NCBI GenBank assembly: GCA_027943335.1
Contig: BSBK01002089.1
Span: 1,449,001 to 1,513,000 of the forward strand
Length of the DNA stretch: 64,000 nt
Source: Chamaecyparis obtusa
Lineage: Eukaryota > Streptophyta > Pinopsida > Cupressales > Cupressaceae
Direction of reading: 5' to 3'
In this document: one piece after another, positions 52,387 through 62,939 of the stretch
Layout: each line of letters opens with the position of its first letter
Numbering within the stretch: the stretch's first letter is position 1
Program-made: the position numbers and the translations under genes
Notes under the pieces: model-generated
Told to the model about the DNA's origin: nothing
The model's database searches: none
The model's input: only the letters and a program-made list of their open reading frames with translations

Positions 52387-55300
52387 ATGCCTCAACAAGA
52401 GAACGTGGCAGAAGAGCTGGTGCTGTGACACTTGAGGTTAGAGAGTTATAGAGACAAGTGCGAGCATTGTAAGAAGAGATTCACAGATAAATGAATCTTA
52501 ATGTCAGAGATGAAAGCGAGGATGAAGCTGAAGAAGAATATCAAGAAGGAGAAGTCAAAATTGTGAACCAGGAGGAAGAAAGACTATTTCGGGCCATTTC
52601 TAAGATTGGGAAAAGACCTAAGATTGAGGTTCTTATATTTTCTGAAAATATTAACCCAGAAGAATTGATCGACTGGATCAATTAATGTGATGAATATTTT
52701 GAGTATGAAGATGTTGAGGATCATGATAGGGTTAAATTTGCGAAGGCCAAACTGAAAGGTCATGCGAAGATATGGTGACAAGAGATTCAGTTGGAGTGAA
52801 ATAGAAGGGGAAAGGAGAAAATCATGAGATGGGATCGGATGGTAGATAAATTGAAGTGACAGTTCATTCTTGTTGATTATGAGCTTGACCTACTAAAGAA
52901 AATGCAGAGTTTGAAGCAAGAAGGAAGATCTGTTCAGGAGTATACAGAGGAGTTCTATCAACTTCTCATCAGAAACAGGCCATGCAGAAACTGATAAAGA
53001 GAAAGTTGCCCGATACCTTAATGGGTTAAGGCCAAGCATTCAGGAGGAGCTAAATCTGATTCAAATGAATAGTATTGAAGAGGCATACCAATTTGCCCTA
53101 AAAGTAGAGGAAAAGCTGAACAAAAAGTTTGAGAGCAAACAAAATGGAAGAGGTCACGGTGGACGATCTAGTGGATGGTCATATGGTGGCCGAAATGAAG
53201 ATCCAAAAAAGAAGGATGAGGCCAGTAGCAGTCTGAATCGGTGAGAAAATAATTCCAATCACTTCCAGGATCAGAATAATAGAGATCAGAGAGGAAGAGT
53301 AAGAGGACAAGGATCTGGAAGAGGTGGCTTCTGTGGAACATGTTTTCACTGTGGAGAAGAAGGTCATAGGGCATTTGAATGTCATCAGTGCTAAGGCAAA
53401 ATAGATAGGAGAAATAAAGGCCAGGCCAGAGTTGCACATGTTGATGAAGATGCTAGATCATCAAATTGTGAAGATGCTAAAAGAGGAGAAACACTAATTA
53501 ACAGAAGAGTCTTGCTGAGTGGTGAGAATGAACCTGAACTAAAGAGGAGCCTGTTTCGCACTAGATGCAAGTGTGAGGGTAAATGTTGTGATGTGATTAT
53601 TGATAGTGGAAGCACTGACAATTTGGTGTCAGAAGAGATGGTGACAAAGTTGAAGCTCAAGAGATAAAAACACGCACGTCCATATCGGATTGCCTGGGTG
53701 CAGGATGACCACAAGGTCATGGTCAGCGAACAGTGCCTGGTAAAGTTCAAGATCGGCGGGTACCAAGATGAGGTACTATGCAATATCATCTCTATGGATG
53801 TATGTCATATGTTGTTGGGTAGACCGTGGTAGTTTGACAGATGTGCTGTACACGATGGTCATGTGAATGAGTTTCAGGATATTATATCTGATAATGTACC
53901 TGATGGACTACCACCTGTAAGGAAGATTAGTCATAAGATGGATTTAGTTCCAGGAGCCAGTTTTCCAAACAAGGTAGCACACAGAATGACACCAGCAGAA
54001 AGTGAGGAGTTGAACAGATAAGTACATGAGTTGTTACAGAAGGGATTGATTCCGGAGAGCCTGAGTCCATGTGTTGTACCATCAGTATTAGCACCAAAGA
54101 AGAATGGAGAATGGAGGATGTGTACAGAATTCACAGCAATAAACAAGATCACAGTCAAGTATAGGTTTCCATTGCCACGAATGGATGATATTATGGATTG
54201 TTTGAGTGGAGCTGTGTATTTCTCAAAGATAGATCTGAAGAGTGGATATCACCAAATTTGGATCAGAGAAGGAGATGAATGGAAGACTACCTTCAAGACA
54301 AAGGAAGGACTATATGAGTGGTTAGCCATGCCTTTTGGGCTAACCAATGCACCGAGCACTTTCATGCGGCTCATGAATGAGGTTCTGAAAGAATTTCTGG
54401 GTAAGTTTGTCATTGTTTACCTAGATGATATTTTGATTTTTAGCAAGACATTGGAGGAACATATGATACATATTCGTATGGTGTTTGAGAAGTTGAGAGA
54501 TGAGAAATTGTTGATTAATTTGAAGAAGTGCAGTTTTGTGAAGAAAGAGTTAGTGTATTTGAGATTTGTAGTTTCAGTAGAAGGTCTAAAAATAGACCCA
54601 AAGAAGGTATAGGCTATCCTTGAATGGCCTACTCCAAGGAGTGCTACTGAGGTAAGATCTTTTCATGGTTTGGCTAGCTTTTATAAAAAGTTTATCAAAA
54701 ATTTTAGCAGTATTTGTGGACCCTTGATTGAAACAATGAGAGGGGATAGAAAAGAGTTTAAGTGGACTAATGGGGCAGAAAAGAGTTTTTAATTGTTGAA
54801 ACAAAAAGTTACAGAACAACCTATTTTAGCCCTTCCAGATTTTAATAAGGTGTTTCAAGTAGATTGTAATGCTAGTGGTACTACAATAGGAGCTGTTATG
54901 TGCCAAGAAGATAAAACCTGTTGCTTATTTCAGTGAGAAATTAAATTATGCCAAGAGAAAATATTTTGTTTATGATCAGAAATTTTATGCTATAATTCAA
55001 GCATTGAAAAAGTGGAGGCACTATCTGCTTCCCAAGGAGTTTGTTTTGTATACTGATCATCAAGCTTTGCAATATTTGAATAGTCAAGGAAAATTGAATC
55101 AAAGATATTTGAAATGGATTGAGTTTTTGCAGAGTTATACATTTATTTTGAAACACAAGAGTGGAAAGTCTAATAGGGTTGCAGATGCTCTTAGCAAAAG
55201 GAAACTATTGCTGACAGAAATGCAGATTGAAGTGGTTGGGTTCAAGAAAGTCAAGAATTTATATCTGGATGATCCTAATTTTGGTGAAGCTTGAAAAGCT

Positions 55301-56682
55301 TGTACAGAACCTGTTACTCTAGATAAGACGAAATGGCTGGATTTTATCATCCAAGATGATATGCTATTCAAAGGTAGTCAGTTGTGTATTCCACGAAGTT
55401 CTATGATAGAGAATCTCATCAAGGAGATGCATAGTGGAGGATTGGCTGGACATTTTGGTTGTGATAAAACCCTTGCTTTGATTGGTGAGAATTATTATTA
55501 GCCACAATTGCAGCAAGATGTGAAGAAGTTGTACAGAGTTGCAGAGTATGTCAGATAGCGAAAAGAGTGAAGTAGAATACAGAGTTGTATCAGCCATTAC
55601 CTATACTAGAGAAGCCTTGGGAGGATATCAGTATGGACTTTAGTCTTGGTTTACCGAGGACTCAGCGGGGACATGATTCAATTTTTGTGGTAGTTGACAG
55701 ATTTTCGAAGATGGCACATTTCATTCCCTGCAAGAAGACTAATGATGTTGTTCATATAGCCGAATTGTTTTTCAGAGAAGTAGTGAGACTTCATGGTTTG
55801 CCAAAGACCATAGTTTCTGATCAGGACACTAAATTTGTTGGATATTTTTGACATACATTGTGGAAGATGTTAAAGATAGATTTGAAGTTCAGTTCATCAA
55901 ATCATCCATAGACTAATAGACAAAAAGAGGTGGTGAATAGGAGTTTGGGAAATTTGCTGAGATGTTTGGTTGGAGATAAGCCAATAGGATGGGATTTGAT
56001 TTTAGCACAGGTGAAATTTACATACAATAATTCTGTCAATAAGAGCACTGGTAAATCACCATTCCAGATTGTATATGGAAGTAGTCCAAGAAATGCAGCT
56101 GAATTGAGGAAGATAGATAAAGGAGAAATAAGTAGTGCTGAAGCTGAGGATTTTGTAGAACACTTGAAGAACATCCATGGGGAGGTGAGGAAGCATATTA
56201 CCAAGATGAACGCACAGTATAAGGCTAAGGCAGATGAGAAAAGGAGGTATAAGGAATTTTAGGTTGGTGATGAAGTCATGGTTCATTTGCGGAAGGAGCG
56301 GTTTCTAGTTGGTACATATAAAAAATTGAAAATGAAGAAGTTTGGACCATGTAGGATACTGAAGAAACATGATTCAGGAAACACATATGAGGTAGAATTG
56401 CCTACTGAGCTAAATATTTCACCAGTGTTTAACATTTCAGATCTGACAGAGTATCATGAAGGAGGTGTTGAAGATGAGATCACAGTAGCACAGTGGAGTA
56501 TTCTAGCAACTAGTTCAGACACTAAGGAGATCGAAGATAGATTCGACAGTCATGTTGGCAGAAGCACAAGGAACAGGACATATGAAGAATATCTGGTCAA
56601 GTGGAAAGGATGACCTGTTGATGATTCATCATGGCTGACAAAGGAGGAGGTTAGCCATCTTGGTTTTCTTCTTCACACCTGA
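52387..56682 (+). pseudogene. gag-pol: Chromovirus body 3 gag-pol polyprotein
   Basis: ATG 52387 corresponds to the gag start of body 1 (MPQQ..., with an early frame change). Gag capsid, zinc knuckle CFHCGEEGHRAFEC (about 53341-53382), protease IDSGSTDNLVS (about 53600). About 213 bp between protease and RT are deleted at 53866-53869, with GAAT at the junction. RT keeps YLDD at 54418-54429. RNase H carries the same extra A as body 2 (about 54913). Integrase [11 protein letters not shown] (55632) and [11 protein letters not shown] (about 55816); in the third catalytic block the bases around 55910 are damaged (TDG lost). The chromodomain TYEEYLVKWKG is followed by a TGA shared with bodies 1 and 2. 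Confidence 0.9.
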
Positions 56683-56720
56683 GTCGTGACAGGGTCACTT
56701 CTCAAATTACCCCAGGTGTC

Positions 56721-57577
56721 TGATGCAGGAGCATCTTGGGTGTAAGAGCAATCTTGCATCACCCAAAAATATTTCTATTTTTGTATTCAATAAGGGCTAT
56801 CTTGTGTAGAGCTGCTATTTATGGAAAGTTACTATTTTTGGTAATTTTCGTATGTGCTCAGAATGATCTGATATCTTTCTTGGAGGTTCATTTTGGTCAT
56901 ATAAGTCTGCCAGTAAAGTTTCATTGCCAAATCAAGTGTATATTGGAAGATATTGAAGATTTTTGGTATTGGCAGTAGGGTACAGAAACTTTGAACTTAG
57001 TTTTGAAAGCTTTAGAGGCCCCAGATGAGGTCAAAAATTTGGGTGACAGGCACTTGCATTGGTCAAGCCTGTAGAGCGCTTCGTGACATTTCTGAAATGG
57101 GGTTATAATAGCCGATCGGGTCAACTGGTGATGACTTATGGTCTTCGGAAGTTGGGCCACCTGAAATGGTGAAAAATAATTTTCTTCAAAATTTTTGTTC
57201 AGGTTTCAAAGGTTATCTTGAGCTGACTATGATGTAATAAAATGTAAAATAAAATAATTCTAAGTTTGGTCGGCCTTATTGGCTAAAATTCTGGAACCTT
57301 CCCGGGCGGTGGAAATTTGCCTATATAAGGAAGGCTGTATTATTGTCTTAGGTAGTTCAGAATAGTTCTGGGTAGTAGATTTGGGTAATAGTTCGAGGCT
57401 TTGTCCTACGGAATATTGTAAGGGAATGCCCATGTGGCTTTGCATATTGTAATTCTGAAAGTTTGTAATTCCACATTTGTGGAGATAATAAGAAGCCAAT
57501 TTTCTGTTCTTGCATATTGTTGTTGTTTCTCTATTTCTGTTATGTGTTTGTGGTATTAAGGGGAGCACCCTTCATTA
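56721..57577 (+). repeat. Chromovirus LTR 4 (857 bp)
   Basis: Starts TGATGCAGGAG, ends CCCTTCATTA (terminal CA changed to TA), TATA box 57322-57329. It is the outer 3' LTR and is followed by the TSD AACAA at 57578-57582. Confidence 0.95.
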
Positions 57578-57582
57578 AACAA

Positions 57583-59770
57583 GAAGGTAATAAAGAGGAA
57601 AATGTGGTAAGTAAAAATGTGAAGAGTATATTTGGCTTCTTTCCCTTGAAAATGTTGATGATTCATGGGTTCTAGAATCAGTGGCATCATTTCATGCTAC
57701 AACCCATTGAAGTTATTTTCTTGATTGTGTCCAAGGGGATTTTGTACTAGTTTATTTGGGAGATAATGAACCTTGCCAAATTGTTGGAAAAGGAAGAATT
57801 AAGATTAAGTTACAAAATGGGAATGATTGGATAATACAAGAGGTCACACATGTTCCAAAGCTAAGTAGGAATTTAATTTCAGCATGATAACTAGGCGATG
57901 AAGGTTGCACAATTACTTGTAATGAAAAAAATTGGAAGGTTTCAAATGGTTCCTTAATAGTAGAAAAAAGTGTGAAAGTAGGCACCTTATATCTTTGTGT
58001 AGGTCATACTATTCATTCTACTTTAATTGTTACATAAAAAGGTTAATGTTCAGGAAAAGTTGTTGCAGTTGAGGAGGTAGAATCTAAAATAGTTGTTGTG
58101 GATTTTGAAAAGGCACTATGGTATAATAGACTTGGGCACATGAGTGAGAAAGGTATGCAATTAATTCATTCAAAGAAAGTTTTTCCAGGTCTAAAATGTC
58201 TCAATACTAATTTCTATGAAAGTTGTGTGTATGGAAAATGAAAGAGAGTTAGTTTTTGAAAAAGTGGGAAGGAAAAGAAAGATGAAAAATTAGAGCTTGT
58301 GCATACAGATGTATGTGGACCAGCTCAAGTATCTTGCTCAAGTATCTTCTCTTGGTGACTCTTTGTATTATGTTACATACATTGATGATGAAACTAGGAG
58401 AGTATGGATTTATTTTAGATTAGGCAAATATCTGATGTATTTGAAACTTTTAAAAAATAGAAAATCTTGGTTCAGAATGAGACTAGTAAAAGACTAAAAT
58501 GTTTCAGATCTTATAATGGTGGTGAGTATTGCAGAAAGGACTTTGAAGATTATTGTTCCTATAATGGTATTCGTAGGCAAAAAAATGATTTCAAGGACTC
58601 CACAAGAAAATGGAGTGGCTGAACACATGAATAAGACAATAATAGAGCATGCAAGGAGTGTGGAATTACATGGTGGGCTGTTGTTAAAATGTGGAAGAGG
58701 CTATAAATATTATTGTTTATTTAATTAATATAGGTCCCTCTACTCCTTTGGGTTGTGGTGTTCCAGAGGAAGCATGGACAAGAAAGAAGGTGAGTTATTC
58801 TTTTCTCAAAACCTTTGGTTGTGAAGCATTTGCACATATAGATTCTAAAAATAAAATAAAGTTGGAAGCTAATTCAAAGAAATGTATATTTGTTAGATAT
58901 GGAATTAATGAATTTGGATATAGAATTTGGGATTTTGAAGCCCATAAAATTGTAAGAAACAAAGATGTCATATTCAATGAGAAAGTGTTGTACAAAGATC
59001 AGTTGCAATAGCATGAGAAGAAAGAAAATGATTATGTAGCACTCAATGATACTCCAAAAGATGATGTTCCAGTGGTTCCTCATGCTCTGCAACAATAGAA
59101 ACAATGAATACCACAAACTCCAAAAATGTTAGACAATCAACAAGGCTAAGTAGACCTCCTGAAAGGTTCTCTCCCTCTTTGTATTCTATTTTATTAACAG
59201 ATGCTAGTGAGCCAAAAGGATATGATGAAGCTGTGCAGGTGGATACAAAGTTTCAATGGGAGCTTTCCATGGAAGAATAAATGGACTCCTTGCTAAAAAA
59301 TCAGACTTGGGAATTATGTAAGTTACTTGCAGGTAAAAAGGAATTACCAAATAAATGGGTTTATAAGTTGAAAGAGGAAGATGGAGGTAAGAAAAGATTT
59401 AAAGCCAAGTTAATTGTAAAGGGATTTTCATAGAAAAAAGAACATTAATTTTGATGAGATATTTTATCCAGTTGTAAAAATGACTTCCATATGCACTACT
59501 TTAAGTATTGCGCCTACTAAAGATTTTTATTTGGAACAACTTGATGTTAAAACAACTTTTCTCCATGGCTATTTGGAAGAATAAATATACATGCAATAAC
59601 CATAAGGTTTCTAGGTCAAAGGTAAGGAGAACTTAGCATGCAAATTGCAAAATAGTTTATATGGCTTGAAGAAATCACCTCGACAATGATATTTTAAATT
59701 TGATAGCTTTATGGCTGAGCATGGCTAAAGTCAATGTAATTTAGACCATTGTGTTTATTTTAATAGGATG
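57583..59770 (+). pseudogene. pol: Tnt1-like copia pol, continuation after the inserted array
   Basis: Continues the element whose gag is at 39823. Protease: DDSWVLESVASFHATTH (about 57656-57705), the DSGAS motif altered. GAG-pre-integrase: LWYNRLGHMSEKGMQLI (58107-58158). Integrase: VHTDVCGPAQ (about 58300) and TPQENGVAEHMNKTI (58598-58641). Integrase C-terminal part: SFLKTFGCEAFAHIDSKNK (58800-58857). RT: VVKMTSICTTLSIA (about 59472), LEQLDVKTTFLHGYLEE (59532-59582), LACKLQNSLYGLKKSPRQ (59635-59688) and LDHCVYFNR (59743-59768). It then stops abruptly where a CACTA-like end begins; the FVDD-containing rest of RT, RNase H and the 3' LTR are not in the window. Numerous stops. Confidence 0.8.
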
Positions 59771-60275
59771 CACTAGTAAATTTGGCTTCAAATTTTGACC
59801 AAGATTTGATCGAAATTTTGACCGAAATTAGTCGAATTTATGACTAACACTGTCGTCGGTCTTTTTTTCTTGAATTTTCGACGTATTTATAATCAGTTGA
59901 ATTTTGACTAAACCAGAGGTCAAAAATTCAACTGAGTCCATGATTGAAAACTGTCGTCATTTTTTTATAATGGTCAAAATTTTGACCAATTGTCGAACAA
60001 ATATCCACCTGATATTAATCAAAATTTCGACCGGTGGAAGCAAAAATTTCCACCAAATGTTGGTCAAAGTTTTTGATGAAAACATCAAATGTTCGACCAA
60101 GATGCTATACGTTCGACGGATAAGATGGTCAAAATTTTGTTGTTTTGGTCAAAATTTTCTTATTGTGGTCGAAATTTTGACCATCCTTTGGTGGATTTTT
60201 TTGATGGCATTCGTCGAAATTTCGACCAATGTTATTTTTTTTTATAAAAAAAACAATGTTACCTACGTAAGGTGA
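59771..60275. mobile_element. CACTA-like transposon end with subterminal palindromes
   Basis: CACTAGTAAATTTGG begins inside the copia RT frame (59771). The next 480 bases carry about fourteen GGTCAAAATTT / AAATTTTGACC-type units in both orientations, for example the perfect palindrome TGGTCAAAATTTTGACCA near 59973. A CACTA tip followed by many short inverted subterminal repeats is the hallmark of En/Spm elements, where they bind transposase. The matching TAGTG end with a 3-bp TSD was not found, so the element is truncated or its far end is outside. Confidence 0.55.
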
Positions 60276-60388
60276 ATTTAGAGTTCTTTTCATTAACCTG
60301 TGATTCATGAGTAGCGGTTTACATAAACCCATCTCTCATGAGAATGAATGGAATAGTTACCACTCATTGGCTCTAGGTGATGCTTACG

Positions 60389-60467
60389 GAGGTGAAGCAC
60401 CGAGACTTCCTGGGAGGTCATCCATCCCAGTACCACTCCAGCTTGAGCACGCTTAACTACGGAGTTT
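60389..60467 (-). pseudogene. 5S-rRNA-derived module 1
   Basis: On the minus strand AACTCCGTAGTTAAGCGTGC, then GGGATGGATGACCTCCCAGG and AAGTCTCGGTGCTTCACC. This follows nucleotides from about 45 to the 3' end of plant 5S rRNA, including the A-box, intermediate element and C-box. The 5' third of 5S is absent. Confidence 0.8.
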
Positions 60468-60754
60468 CCTCCATGGTTAAACCCACTCTGCTTGCATCCT
60501 CATTTACAAAACCTTCACCAAGTGTTATGCCTTATGAACCATTCATTAGAAGGCCCCTTAAGCTCATCAATTAATAACTAGGAGATATTTTCCACAACAA
60601 GTCAAATTGTGATATTGCTATCAACATTCAACTGTGTAGTTTTTTGAGTCAAACTCATTGACCCGTGATTCATGAGTAGTGGTTCACATGAACCCATATC
60701 TCATGAGAATGAATGCAATAGTTAGCACTCATTGGTTCTAGCTGATGCTCACAA

Positions 60755-60832
60755 AGGTGAAGCACCGGGACTTCCCGAGAGGTCACCCATCCCAGTACTA
60801 CTCCAACTCGAGCGCACTTAACTATGGAGTTT
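60755..60832 (-). pseudogene. 5S-rRNA-derived module 2
   Basis: Minus strand, same segment of 5S as module 1, about 365 bp away in the same orientation. Reads GATGGGTGACCTCTCGGGAA over the intermediate element and C-box. Confidence 0.8.
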
Positions 60833-61010
60833 CCTCCGTGGTTAAACCCACTCTGCTTGCATTCTCATTTGTAAAACCTTCACCAAGTGTTGTACCTTAT
60901 GAACCATCGATTAGAATGCCCCTTAAGCTCATCAACTAGTTCGTAAGGCGCAACACTTGGTGAAGGTTTTGCAAATGAGAATGCAAGCAGAGTGGGTTTA
61001 ACCAGGGAGG

Positions 61011-61088
61011 AAACTCCGTAGTTAAGTGCGCTCGAGTTGGTGTAGTACCAGAATGGGTGACCTCTTGGGAAGTCCCGGTGCTTCACCT
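61011..61088 (+). pseudogene. 5S-rRNA-derived module 3
   Basis: Plus strand: AACTCCGTAGTTAAGTGCGC, then AATGGGTGACCTCTTGGGAA. Mirror image of module 2 across the loop. Confidence 0.8.
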
Positions 61089-61375
61089 CTACGAGCATCA
61101 GCTAGAGCCAATGAGTGCTAACTGTTCCATTCATTCTCATGAGAGATGGGTTCATGTGAACCACTACTCATGAATCACGGGTCAATGAGTTTGACTCAAA
61201 AAACTACACAGTTGAATCTTGATAGCAATATCACAATTTGACTTGCTGTGGAAAATATCTCCTACTTATTAATTGACAAGCTTAAGGGGCTTTCTAATGA
61301 ATGGTTCATAAGGCATAACACTTGGTGAAGGTTTTGCAAATGAGGATGCAAGCAGAGTGGGTTTAACCATGGAGG

Positions 61376-61453
61376 AAACTCCGTAGTTAAGCATGCTCAA
61401 GCTGGAGTGGTACTGGGATGGATGACCTCCCGGGAAGTCTCGGTGCTTCACCT
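61376..61453 (+). pseudogene. 5S-rRNA-derived module 4
   Basis: Plus strand, mirror image of module 1: AACTCCGTAGTTAAGCATGC and GGATGGATGACCTCCCGGGA. Confidence 0.8.
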
Positions 61454-61719
61454 CCATAAGCATCACCTAGAGCCAATGAGTGCTAACTGTTCCATTCATT
61501 CTCATGAAAGATCCATTTGATAAATCTTGGTGAAAGAACTTCAAACATTTTGAAGCATCTATTGGATTCTATCACCCAAATGGAAGATGGATTTCCCAAT
61601 TCAGAAATTCAGAGTTCTTTTCATTAACCTATGATTCATGAGTAGTGGTTTACATGAACCCATCTCTCATGAGAATGAATGGAACAGTTACCACTCATTG
61701 GCTCTAGGTGATGCTTACA

Positions 61720-61798
61720 GAGGTGAAGCAGCAGGACTTCCCAGGAGGTCATCCATTCCAGTACCACTCCAGCTCGACCACGCTTAACTACGGAGTTT
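61720..61798 (-). pseudogene. 5S-rRNA-derived module 5
   Basis: Counterpart of module 1 in the second tandem unit (offset 1331). Confidence 0.8.
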
Positions 61799-62085
61799 CC
61801 TCCATGGTTAAACCCACTCTACTTGCATCCTCATTTGCAAAACCTTCACCAAGTGTTATGCCTTATGAACCATTCATTAGAAAGCCCCTTAAGCTCATCA
61901 ATTAATAAGTAGGAGATATTTTCCACAGCAAGTCAAATTGTGATATTGCTATCAACATTCAACTGTGTAGTTTTTTGAGTCAAACTCATTGACCCATGAT
62001 TCATGAGTAGTGGTTCACACGAACCCATCTCTCATGAGAATGAATGGAACACTTAGCACTCATTGGTTCTAGCTGATGCTCACAG

Positions 62086-62163
62086 AGGTGAAGCACCATG
62101 ACTTCCCGAGAGGTCACCCATCCCAGTACTACTCCAACTCGAGTGCACTTAACTATGGAGTTT
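62086..62163 (-). pseudogene. 5S-rRNA-derived module 6
   Basis: Counterpart of module 2 in the second tandem unit (offset 1331). Confidence 0.8.
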
Positions 62164-62341
62164 CCTCTGTGGTTAAACCCACTCTGCTTGCATTCTCATT
62201 TGTAAAACCTTCACCAAGTGTTGTGCCTTATGAACCATCGATTAGAAAGCCCCTTAAGCTCATCAACTGGTTCATAAGGCGCAACTCTTGGTGAAGGTTT
62301 TGCAAATGAGAATGCAAGCAGAGTGGGTTTAACCAGGGAGG

Positions 62342-62419
62342 AAACTCCATAGTTAAGTGCACTCCAGTTGGTGTAGTACCGGAATGGGTGACCTCTTGGG
62401 AAGTTCCAGTGCTTCACCT
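62342..62419 (+). pseudogene. 5S-rRNA-derived module 7
   Basis: Counterpart of module 3 in the second tandem unit (offset 1331). Confidence 0.8.
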
Positions 62420-62706
62420 CTGTGAGCATTAGCTAGAGCCAATGAGTGCTAACTATTCCATTCATTCTCATGAGAGATGGGTTCATGTGAACCACTACTC
62501 ATGAATCACGGGTCAATGAGTTTGACTCAAAAAACTACACAGTTGAATCTTGATAGCAATATCACAATTTGACTTGCTGTGGAAAATATCTCCTACTTAT
62601 TAATTAATGAGCTTAAGGGGCTTTCTAATGAATGGTTCATAAGGCATAACACTTGGTGAAGGTTTTTCAAATGAGGATGCAAGCAGAGTGGGTTTAACCA
62701 GGGAGG

Positions 62707-62784
62707 AAACTCCGTAGTTAAGCGTGCTTGAGCTGGAGTGGTACTGGGATGGATGACCTCCTGGGAAGTCTCGGTGCTTCACCT
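62707..62784 (+). pseudogene. 5S-rRNA-derived module 8 (closest to 5S)
   Basis: AACTCCGTAGTTAAGCGTGC, then TGGGATGGATGACCTCCTGG and GAAGTC. Of the eight it keeps most of the 5S internal promoter: the A-box-like core and the C-box-like CTCCTGGGAAGTC. Confidence 0.85.
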
Positions 62785-62939
62785 CCATAAGCATCACCTA
62801 GAGCCAATGAGTGCTAACTATTCCATTCATTCTCCTGAGAGATCCATTTGATAAAGCTTGGTGAAATAACTTCAAACATTTTGAAGCATCTATTGGATTC
62901 TGTCACCCAAAAGGAAGATGGATTTCCCAATTCAGAAAT

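Larger units (their letters stand above)
40613..57577 (+). mobile_element. Tandem chromovirus array: LTR-body-LTR-body-LTR-body-LTR
   Basis: Four co-oriented 857-bp LTRs alternate with three bodies (41470-46116, 46974-51428, 52286-56720). There is a single TSD (AACAA) at the outer ends and none at the inner LTRs. Each inner LTR serves as the 3' LTR of one body and the 5' LTR of the next. The array sits inside a copia element. The bodies encode gag, aspartic protease, RT, RNase H, integrase and a C-terminal chromodomain, so the family is a Ty3/gypsy chromovirus; RSFHGLASFYR is shared with the CRM, Galadriel and Tcn1 groups. All bodies are inactive. Confidence 0.9.
60281..61611. repeat. 1331-bp tandem unit, copy 1: fold-back of four 5S-derived modules
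   Basis: Starts GAGTTCTTTTCATTAACC. The left arm (to about 60902) and right arm (from about 60943) are inverted copies around a loop of about 40 bp. Each arm has two modules. The last about 95 bases (61516-61611) are outside the fold-back and recur after copy 2. Confidence 0.9.

Noticed and set aside
41553..56286. Many minus-strand ORFs of 60-160 codons through the chromovirus bodies
   Set aside because: They mirror the gag-pol frames on the plus strand and recur only because the bodies are repeated.
60389..62784. Functional 5S rRNA genes
   Set aside because: The first third of 5S is missing, each copy has several substitutions, and the modules are parts of longer repeats; they are derivatives, not genes.
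60377..62797. Family of 65-72 residue ORFs on both strands (VKHRDFPGGHPSQYHSS type) in the right-hand repeats
   Set aside because: They are translations of the 5S-derived modules; the similarity comes from the rRNA-like DNA and its duplication, not from protein coding.
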